Virus record (IMG/VR): IMGVR_UViG_3300025141_000063
Coordinates: 1 to 64,000 of that record
Source of the DNA: a virus
Length of the DNA stretch: 64,000 nucleotides
Direction: 5' to 3' (one strand)
In this document: positions 57,356 to 64,000 of the stretch, in pieces
Position numbering within the stretch: the first letter of the stretch is position 1
Layout of the letters: each line of letters opens with the position of its first letter
Translations under genes and position numbers: made by a program
The notes under the pieces: generated by a model
Databases searched by the model: none
Told to the model about the DNA's origin: nothing
The model's input: the letters and a program-made list of their open reading frames with translations, nothing else

Positions 57356-59641
57356 TTAGATCCCTTCCACCTGAACAACGAGCTCGGAGAGCGACCCGAA
57401 CATGAGGGGACGCTCCCCGAAGGGCACTACGGGGCGAACGGCTACATCGTACCCGTCCCCTACGAAGTAGATGACTCTCCTCCAGTGACTGGTCGTGGCG
57501 GAGTCTCCCCCGAATGATCCGAAGCCCACCCCGGCCCCGAAGACAGAGCCGGGCAGGTCCACATCCTCCCAGGGAATGGTGATCTTCTCCACCCCATCCA
57601 CGAAGAGGCGGATGGCCTGTTCGGGCTTTCGCTCCAGCCGGTACGTGTGGGTCGCGCCGAAGTCGACGGGCGTGGAGATGGCCTGCCCTGCCGCAGACTG
57701 CGCGATCACCGCGTCCCGCGAGTCGTCTGGGATCGACCCAGGGATATAGGCGAACTTGCCGGCCGATGTCGAGACGAACCGCAACTGCACTGACTGGGAG
57801 CCGGTGTCCAGCAGCGGCCCGGCCAGCACAGACTGGTTCAGCGGATTCAGCGCCCCGGTGGAGTCCTGGTAGGCGCTGATGCGGAGGCGGGCCTCCACCG
57901 ACATGCCCAGCAGGGTGCTGTAGCTCGGGACGGTCCTCCAGAAGTACCGGTGCTGCCCCACTCCGCCGAAGCCACTGTCAACCAGCTGGAGCTCGCCACC
58001 CCCCACAGCATCGCTGCCGGGTCCGGGGGCGACTCGAGTCCACGGCAGCGCCGCGAGGTCGGGGACCACGGCCTCCACTGCGTCGTAGCCCCGCGCGTTG
58101 GTGCTGTACCTCAGCCCTCGGAACTCCACCTTGCCGAAGGCGGGGCGACCTGTGAAGGAGTCGACGTGCCCGATGCGGATCTGGGGAGAGGTAGCGTCGG
58201 CCGGGAGGGCAGAGACCTGGCCCGAGGCGTAGGGGGTGTCGTCGTCCCCGATGAACACGTCCACGCGGTCCAGGTCAGGGTTCGCCCAGAGCCGGATCGT
58301 CTGGGCCGACAAGTCCCACGTCACCTCTGCGCCCGCCGCGTACGAAGCCTCCAAGTAGGGGAAGCCCGCCTGGAGAACCCCCACCGACTTGGTCGCGTAG
58401 TTGTCCAGGAAGGCCAGGAGCAGGGCGTTGGCCCCGTCCAGGATCTCCACGCCGATGCCGGAGGACCCCGAGGCCAGGTGATTGACCTCCGTGCCCAGCA
58501 GCTCTGCCTCCAGCCACACTCCCTCGAGGAAGTCCATGCTGGGCTCGTCCCGGGCCAGGTAGCCGGGCAGGTCTCCGTTCGCCGTCCCGTCCAGCTTGTC
58601 GACGCGGATGCCGTCGCTGGTCAGCTCCACCCCGACGTTGCCCCCCTGCAGCTCTGACCGCCACGGGATGAGCGCGTCTTCGGGGAGCTCCGAGAAGTCG
58701 GCCTCCACGATGTCCGAGGGCCGCGTCTCCAGGTAGACCCCGGGGAGGACCGCCCCGACGTTCAGCAGCAGCCTGCCGTACCCGAAGGCACGGATGAAGT
58801 CCGACTGCACCTCGTCCGCCGGAGTAGGACTGTCCAGGTTCACGAAGCTGAAGATCTCATCGGAGGCCGCGTCCGTGGGGCCCAGGGCAACATCTCCCAG
58901 CGCGACGCCGGCGATGAAGCTGGGCTCCGCACTCAGCACGGCGGAGTACACCGTCGTCGCGTCCGCATCGACGTCGTTGGCGTCGCGGATGTAGACGTCA
59001 ACGGTGTCGAGCTGGGTGTTCCACACCGTCTTCACGGCGACGCCGAGAGTCCAGTCGTACACCACGAAGACACTGCCGGGGCGGGTGCCGGTGCCGTCAT
59101 CCGCGGGGGAGATGCGGATGGTCTTCGCGAAGCCGTCGTCCACCAGGAGGACGAACATCCCCTTCTTGGTGGGGCCGTGCACGAAACCGGCGCAGACACC
59201 CTGGTAGTTCGCGTCCGTGAAGTAGGTGGAGGCGCCCGAGGTCGTAGTGACTGGACGCAGGATCACCTCGCCCATCTGCACCACATCAGTCACGGGGGAG
59301 GAGACCACCTGGGCCCCCTGGATCGCCCCTGCGCCCGGGCGGACCAGCTGCAGAAGAGGACCTGCTACCAGCGCCCTCGTCACCTCAGGGGCTGCAGGAG
59401 TTGCTCCCGCATCGGAGAAGGAGGCAACAAAGGAGTTGCCATACTCCATGACGGCAGGATCATCTTCGGGCAACAGCAAGTTGGCAGTGAAGTTCGCTCT
59501 GGAGTAGGCGACCTCGGTCCTCAGGGTGGTCTTGTCGATCCTCGTGAGAGAGTCCCTGAGGCTGAAGCGGTAGTCCTCCTCCAGCAGCATCCCTGTTGCC
59601 TCTGGCACAGGGTGGCGGTTGCCGATCCAAGGGATGGCCAT
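57356..59641 (-). CDS. Tail protein with three lectin-like (LamG/ConA-type) repeats
   Basis: A 761-aa structural protein. Three segments each end in a W/L-x-D-x-V-D-V-[FY]-type strand followed by a Gly-rich loop: WNTQLDTVDVYIRD, then ANPDLDRVDVFIGDD, then EQAIRLFVDGVEK. The third is followed by GAGVGFGSFGGDSATTSHW, a typical jelly-roll lectin end. Such domains bind sugars, so host-surface recognition is likely. The C-terminus GSLSELVVQVEGI may be an assembly tail. The lectin call is by pattern. Confidence 0.75.
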   Translation of the reverse strand: MAIPWIGNRHPVPEATGMLLEEDYRFSLRDSLTRIDKTTLRTEVAYSRANFTANLLLPEDDPAVMEYGNSFVASFSDAGATPAAPEVTRALVAGPLLQLVRPGAGAIQGAQVVSSPVTDVVQMGEVILRPVTTTSGASTYFTDANYQGVCAGFVHGPTKKGMFVLLVDDGFAKTIRISPADDGTGTRPGSVFVVYDWTLGVAVKTVWNTQLDTVDVYIRDANDVDADATTVYSAVLSAEPSFIAGVALGDVALGPTDAASDEIFSFVNLDSPTPADEVQSDFIRAFGYGRLLLNVGAVLPGVYLETRPSDIVEADFSELPEDALIPWRSELQGGNVGVELTSDGIRVDKLDGTANGDLPGYLARDEPSMDFLEGVWLEAELLGTEVNHLASGSSGIGVEILDGANALLLAFLDNYATKSVGVLQAGFPYLEASYAAGAEVTWDLSAQTIRLWANPDLDRVDVFIGDDDTPYASGQVSALPADATSPQIRIGHVDSFTGRPAFGKVEFRGLRYSTNARGYDAVEAVVPDLAALPWTRVAPGPGSDAVGGGELQLVDSGFGGVGQHRYFWRTVPSYSTLLGMSVEARLRISAYQDSTGALNPLNQSVLAGPLLDTGSQSVQLRFVSTSAGKFAYIPGSIPDDSRDAVIAQSAAGQAISTPVDFGATHTYRLERKPEQAIRLFVDGVEKITIPWEDVDLPGSVFGAGVGFGSFGGDSATTSHWRRVIYFVGDGYDVAVRPVVPFGERPLMFGSLSELVVQVEGI

Positions 59642-59655
59642 GCTAGCCTCCCCTC

Positions 59656-59961
59656 ATGATCTTCCGACCACTACCTACAGCCCAAGTGCTGGCCGCCATC
59701 GAGGGGCAGGAGTGCATCCTGCCGGACGTCGACACCGCCGCGCGGGCTCGCGTCGAGAAGAGCGCGTGCCCCGAGTGCGGGGACGCGGTACTGCCCGTCG
59801 TTGACCCGGCGAACCCGTTCGACAGCCAGACGGCTGGCTTCAGGTACGTCGCGCGGTGTTCTCGGTGTGGCTGCATCTTCGATCACGAGAGCGGGGTCAT
59901 TCGGAAGGTCGGGTGCTCCAGCCCCATCCTTCCTCCTACCTCAATGCGATTGGGAGAGTAA
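59656..59961 (+). CDS. Lone plus-strand zinc-ribbon protein inside the tail operon
   Basis: A 101-aa protein with CPECGDAV and CSRCGC pairs, a canonical zinc ribbon, and a hydrophobic N-terminus (FRPLPTAQVLAAI). It is transcribed opposite to the tail genes on both sides, and its 3' end overlaps the convergent large tail gene by 26 bases. It fills a gap that would otherwise be about 290 bases of non-coding DNA. No good Shine-Dalgarno is seen. Function is unknown. Confidence 0.55.
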   Translation: MIFRPLPTAQVLAAIEGQECILPDVDTAARARVEKSACPECGDAVLPVVDPANPFDSQTAGFRYVARCSRCGCIFDHESGVIRKVGCSSPILPPTSMRLGE

Positions 59962-62900
59962 AGCGTACGGCACGGACCATGTCTCCCGGGACGAGGTCCA
60001 CGTCGTCGACTGAGCCCGTGTTCTCCCCTGGGATGAAGTAGCTGAGGCGGTTGCTGCCGTTGAAGTACTGCGGCTCGTCCCCTCCCAGCCTGTCACGGGA
60101 ACGATTGCCGACGAGCCGCCGGTCGATGTCGTGGGTCACGGTGACGAGGTAGATGTCGTGGACCCAGTCGGTGGCCTTGGCCTCTCGCAGAGCGGTCTCC
60201 ACCACCCCCGCCACGGCCATCGAGTCCACGGCTTCCAGGTCCTGGATCTTCTCCTGGATTCTCGCCCCCACCAAGGTCTCCGACTCGCCGCCGTAGTACT
60301 GCACCTCCACGCTGACGTAGGAGGGCAGGAAGTGCCGAGCGATGGGGTTCGCGTTCACCGTGCGGGACCCCGGGTCGATCAGCATGCGGTGCACGTCCGC
60401 CACCGCGGGGGCGTTGTCGTAGGAGATCTGCAGGGTCTGCCCGTTCAAGGGCACCTGGTCCCCCAGGGTGTCGTCTCTGCCCACGGGCAGGAACGACGGC
60501 GACAGGCGGAGGGCCACCTGCTCCTCGGGGGAGAAGGTGAAGTTGGTGTCGACCACCTCGTAGTGGTACCCGTCCGAGCGGTACGTCCCGAAGACGGCCT
60601 CGAACCTCTGCTCCGCCGGCACGTTGTGGACCTCGTCGGTCCCCAGGGCGCGGGCGTAGACGTCGAAGTAGTAGAGCGACCCCTCGCGGTTGGCCTCCAT
60701 CTGCGTGCTGGAGATCCGCTGGATCCCCGGTCGGACGACACGGAAGGGCTGGTCCGTGCCGCGGAAGACCGCGGCCATGGGCTGGGATGCCGCCCACGCG
60801 TAGAACGATGCCGTGGCCGGGTCCAGGTCGTCGGAGACCCCCACCACGTTGAAGGAGGCCGCCGTCTTCTCGTAGACCCGGATGCGCCGGCCCACCACCA
60901 GCTCCGTGCCGCCACTCAGGGCAGCCGGCGTCAGGGCGGGAGCGGCCGTCACCGCCCAGTCCACGGTGACCTCGGCCCCAGTCAGCGCCGCGTTGTCCAG
61001 GTCCACGTAGGTCCCGTCCGTGGCGAGGATCTTGTACGACCCTGTGTTCTCAGGGTAGTGCGAGCTGAAGAGGGACAGCCACTTCCCGACGTCGGCGGAG
61101 TTGAAGGTGCCTGCCCCGACCGTCACTCGGTCAGGGGTGACCGAGACGTCGTACGAGGCGGTCGCCCCGCTCTTGTCCGCGGGCAGGGAGGTGTCGGTCA
61201 TGGGGCGATCCAACTGGACCTGCGTGCCGCTGACCACTCGAGTCACGGTGTAGCCTCCCTCGTCCGCGCCCTCATCAACGAAGAGCAGGTCGCCGACTCG
61301 CACGGGCCCCAGGCCCGCCAACGCTGCCGCTCCCTGGCCCCGGAAGTCCACCCCCTCGGTCAGCACGGTGACGATGTTGCTCCCGTTCCGCGTGGCGACC
61401 ACCGCCGCCCGCACGGTGTCCCGTACTCCCACGACACTCGAGCGGAGCAGAAGGGTCTCCTCGTGGATCTCGACCTCGTCGTAGTACGACTGGATCCCCA
61501 GCGAGATCGGAGCGTCCCGAGTGGGGTCGGTGAGCTGCAGCGGGGTGAAGACCTTGCCGTCCACGCTGAGGGGAGCGCCCACACTGACGTCTCGCGGGTA
61601 GTCCACCGGCGACGTGGCCGCCACCGTCTCCTGGGGAGGCAGGACCTGGTAGGGGGCGGCCTCGTCGTCGCCGCCGAAGAGCACCTCCATGGCACCCACC
61701 GTGGAGCTGAGCAGCGTCGGAACGCGGGCATCCAGGACCACCGGAATGGCCCCAGAGCCGAAGCTGCCGATGTCGGAAGCGAGCAGACAGCTGAGCGTCC
61801 CCGTCACCCTGCCGATGGCGTAGCCCGCGCGGTAGTCCGCCACCGCAGAGGCGGGCCCTGCCGGGGGCGCGTACCCTGCATCGAGCGCGTTGACCCACGC
61901 TCCTGCCGCGAGCAATTCAATGGTCGCTGCGCCTGACGCCACGATCCCGTCCGCGAGCCCTGCGGTGTACCCATCCACCGTGTCTGTGGTGGCGACGCCG
62001 GCGGTGGAGGAGCCCATGTCCAGGCCCCAGCCGATGAAGTACCCGATGCCGTAGGCGCCGTTGTAGGTCGACAGGTTGTACCCCACCGGTCGATAGCTGG
62101 GGCCTGCGACCGCCAGGACGTCATCCTCGTACGTGCCGGGGAATCCTGCGGCCAGATCAGTCGAGCCGTACCCCAAGGCATCGGACCCGGTGATGGTGAC
62201 GGGGTCGAGCAGGCCGTCGGCGTAGCCGGCCAGGAGACCTGCCACGAAGTCGTCCTCGAGGGCGTGCCCGTCCCAGAAAGCGGTGCAGCCGGTGGAGTCG
62301 TACGGGAACTGCGCCGGGTCCACGTTCGTGGGGTCGTAGAAGGCGACGCACTGGCGGCCGGCGTCTACCTCCATCGTGGTCGGCTCATGGAAGTAGAGGC
62401 GGATCTGCCCGGTGCAGGTGCGGGAGCCCACGCAGTACGGCACCTTCATCCCGTCCAGGAGCCCGGCCAGGATCTCACTGAAGGTGACGTCGAAGTTCTG
62501 CGGCAGGTCGAAGCCCAGCAGCCGCAGCGACTCGAACACCCAGGTGATGAGGTCCACCAGGAGGTCGAAGGGGTCCGCGGCGTCGCCGTAGTTGTCGCAG
62601 ATCTCCGCCTCGAAGGGCGGGATGCCGGGGAGCGGCGGCACCACCGGGAAGCCGGAGGCGAACATCTCGCAGTAGGGCTTCCACGGGTCGACCGGGAACT
62701 GTCCGCGGATGCCCACCGCGCACATCTTCAGGACCGGCCGGAACACGTCGAGACCGACCTGATACTCCTGGAGTAGCTGGAGGGCGACAGCAGGGTCACC
62801 TCCCCCACTGGGCCCCAGCTCGGAGTAGAGATCGTCGAGCAGCTGGTTTGCCTCGGCGTTGCTCCCTGTGGCCATGAGGGCCGACGCGATTGACAGGCCC

Positions 62901-64000
62901 GACATGAACCAGAAGAAGTCTCCTCCTCCCGCCACCTCTCCTGCCGCGAATAGCAGGCCGATGCCTGACGCGAGAGGAGTCACGTCCAGGGACAGCTCGT
63001 AGGTGCTGTCCACCACGTAGCCCCCCGCGTTGGGGCCCTCCGTGAGGAGCAGGGTGTCCCCGTCGATGGACGTGCACAGCGGCGGCTCACTGTTCGGCAG
63101 GAGGTTGATGACCTCCCGGAGGATGGCAATCGACGCGTCGGACCCTGGGTCTGAGTCCATGGCCTGCACCCAGTCCGACAGCTTCCGAAGGATGAGGTCG
63201 AGGTCCACGTCAGGGAAGGCCACGAAGAGGTTGCTACAGCAGCCCACCAACTCCCGAGGGATACAGATCTCGAACTGCATCGCCGCCGTACCGTCCGCAT
63301 CTTCCTCGCCCTCGTCGAGGGAGCCGCGGTTCCACGCCACCTGGAGGCCTCCGTCCACCTCGAGCAGCGACGGGGTGCCCGCCACGAAGGAGGGGAAGAA
63401 CGCAGAGATCGTCTTCGTCAGCCAGTCGGTGATGGCGTTGACGTACGTGCGGCCCGCCTCGGGGAGGTCGTAGTTCAGGAAGATGCCGGTGGAGTCCAGC
63501 GTCACGCAGAAGATGTAGCCGTCGCACTCCAAGCACTCGTCGGAGTACTTGTTGGGGGCCGACAGGAGCCGCAGCAGGAGCCGCTCATCGGAGGTCGCCT
63601 CGGACCCCGGACCAGTGTCCTCCTCCTCGAACATGGGGAAGACCCCCGCGTAGGACAGACCCGCTCCCGACCACAGGGTCCAGTAGTAGCCCAGCAGGTA
63701 GCCCCACTCCCACGCCGGATCGAAGTCAGCAGGTAGGCACGAGCCTCGGACAGGGGTCAACGTCGCGGGAGTGGACGGCAGGGACGAGAAGACTTCGTAG
63801 GGGCCGCTGGTTGCGAGGGCCGTCACGATGTCGTTCCGGCCCTTGCCGTACCCAGTCAAGATCCCTTGCATCTCACACGTGGTGCCCGCCAAGTAGAACA
63901 TCCTCACATGGATCGAGGACGTGTGGCCCACCGTGAACCCGCGGGCGTAGGACGCAACGTGTCGTACCCCTGGGCTGTACGCCGGGTGGGCTGACGGGGG
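59936..64000 (-). CDS. Giant baseplate/tail protein, 5'-truncated by window edge
   Basis: The visible 1354 residues continue upstream: the frame stays open to the right edge, with coding-like residues (SYARGFTVGHTSS) before the internal GTG at 63931, so the start is outside the window. At least three copies of the module shared with the 1565-aa protein are visible (GDTLLLTEGPNAGGYVV; VGDLLFVDEGADEGGYTV; GKWLSLFSSHYPENTGSYKI). The middle has a Gly/Tyr/Ala-rich repeat region (AYGIGYFIGWG, DYRAGYAIGRV). The C-terminal half has YYGGESETLVGARIQEKI, which looks like a baseplate assembly segment. No enzyme motif. Confidence 0.75.
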   Translation of the reverse strand, partial: PPSAHPAYSPGVRHVASYARGFTVGHTSSIHVRMFYLAGTTCEMQGILTGYGKGRNDIVTALATSGPYEVFSSLPSTPATLTPVRGSCLPADFDPAWEWGYLLGYYWTLWSGAGLSYAGVFPMFEEEDTGPGSEATSDERLLLRLLSAPNKYSDECLECDGYIFCVTLDSTGIFLNYDLPEAGRTYVNAITDWLTKTISAFFPSFVAGTPSLLEVDGGLQVAWNRGSLDEGEEDADGTAAMQFEICIPRELVGCCSNLFVAFPDVDLDLILRKLSDWVQAMDSDPGSDASIAILREVINLLPNSEPPLCTSIDGDTLLLTEGPNAGGYVVDSTYELSLDVTPLASGIGLLFAAGEVAGGGDFFWFMSGLSIASALMATGSNAEANQLLDDLYSELGPSGGGDPAVALQLLQEYQVGLDVFRPVLKMCAVGIRGQFPVDPWKPYCEMFASGFPVVPPLPGIPPFEAEICDNYGDAADPFDLLVDLITWVFESLRLLGFDLPQNFDVTFSEILAGLLDGMKVPYCVGSRTCTGQIRLYFHEPTTMEVDAGRQCVAFYDPTNVDPAQFPYDSTGCTAFWDGHALEDDFVAGLLAGYADGLLDPVTITGSDALGYGSTDLAAGFPGTYEDDVLAVAGPSYRPVGYNLSTYNGAYGIGYFIGWGLDMGSSTAGVATTDTVDGYTAGLADGIVASGAATIELLAAGAWVNALDAGYAPPAGPASAVADYRAGYAIGRVTGTLSCLLASDIGSFGSGAIPVVLDARVPTLLSSTVGAMEVLFGGDDEAAPYQVLPPQETVAATSPVDYPRDVSVGAPLSVDGKVFTPLQLTDPTRDAPISLGIQSYYDEVEIHEETLLLRSSVVGVRDTVRAAVVATRNGSNIVTVLTEGVDFRGQGAAALAGLGPVRVGDLLFVDEGADEGGYTVTRVVSGTQVQLDRPMTDTSLPADKSGATASYDVSVTPDRVTVGAGTFNSADVGKWLSLFSSHYPENTGSYKILATDGTYVDLDNAALTGAEVTVDWAVTAAPALTPAALSGGTELVVGRRIRVYEKTAASFNVVGVSDDLDPATASFYAWAASQPMAAVFRGTDQPFRVVRPGIQRISSTQMEANREGSLYYFDVYARALGTDEVHNVPAEQRFEAVFGTYRSDGYHYEVVDTNFTFSPEEQVALRLSPSFLPVGRDDTLGDQVPLNGQTLQISYDNAPAVADVHRMLIDPGSRTVNANPIARHFLPSYVSVEVQYYGGESETLVGARIQEKIQDLEAVDSMAVAGVVETALREAKATDWVHDIYLVTVTHDIDRRLVGNRSRDRLGGDEPQYFNGSNRLSYFIPGENTGSVDDVDLVPGDMVRAVRFTLPIALR

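Noticed and set aside
60860-60880. An EKTAA match in the large tail protein at the right edge
   Set aside because: A single hit in a long protein with no other copies and no boundary position; treated as chance.

Overview
The window is a contiguous piece of a large, GC-rich tailed bacteriophage genome (Caudoviricetes). The evidence is a large terminase, a portal, a baseplate spike, four very large tail/baseplate proteins, and a complete phage replication and recombination module. Genes are packed almost end to end, with ATGA or GTGA start/stop overlaps, frequent GTG starts and Shine-Dalgarno-like GGAGG/AGGAG sites, so the host is bacterial and probably GC-rich. I cannot name it. Both window edges cut genes.

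Layout. Virion genes lie on the minus strand in two blocks. The left block (346-27996), read from right to left, holds a 529-aa virion protein, a zinc-ribbon protein, the portal, a 2097-aa RNA polymerase with beta and beta' fused, a 1695-aa multidomain polyprotein, the baseplate spike, a 665-aa virion-type protein, two unknowns, an SF2 helicase and the terminase. Two plus-strand islands interrupt it: 3676-6630 (C5-cytosine methyltransferase, small genes, RNase HII) and 22625-23540 (four very small proteins). The right block (46218-64000) encodes the tail: 1836-, 1565-, 761- and more than 1331-aa proteins plus smaller partners. The middle (28113-46192) is a long plus-strand early/replication operon: XRE-like regulator, XPB/UvsW-like helicase, family-4 uracil-DNA glycosylase, DnaB-like helicase, DnaG-type primase, putative SSB, family-A DNA polymerase, HU/IHF-like protein, RecA, DEDDh exonuclease, HAD phosphatase, two Holliday-junction-resolvase candidates and a Cas4-like nuclease.

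The most unusual biology is in the left virion block. The phage carries its own multisubunit-type RNA polymerase as one polypeptide, inside the late gene cluster. Nearby are a helicase with a poxvirus NPH-I/VETF-like motif VI and a giant protein that strings together a zincin-like domain, a permuted NlpC/P60 (YiiX-like) peptidase, a GNAT acetyltransferase and two SET-type modules. A short motif, K-[T/Q/E/R/S]-A followed by a small residue, recurs in several of these proteins. It sits near their N-termini and, in the polyprotein, at almost every domain junction. I read this as a possible capsid-targeting and maturation-cleavage signal, meaning that the polymerase, helicase and effector domains may be packaged, trimmed and injected. 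That is an inference; no protease or major capsid gene lies in the window.

No tRNA, rRNA, CRISPR array, integrase or insertion sequence was recognised. Apart from the divergent promoter gaps and short terminator gaps, no stretch over 300 bases lacks a gene.
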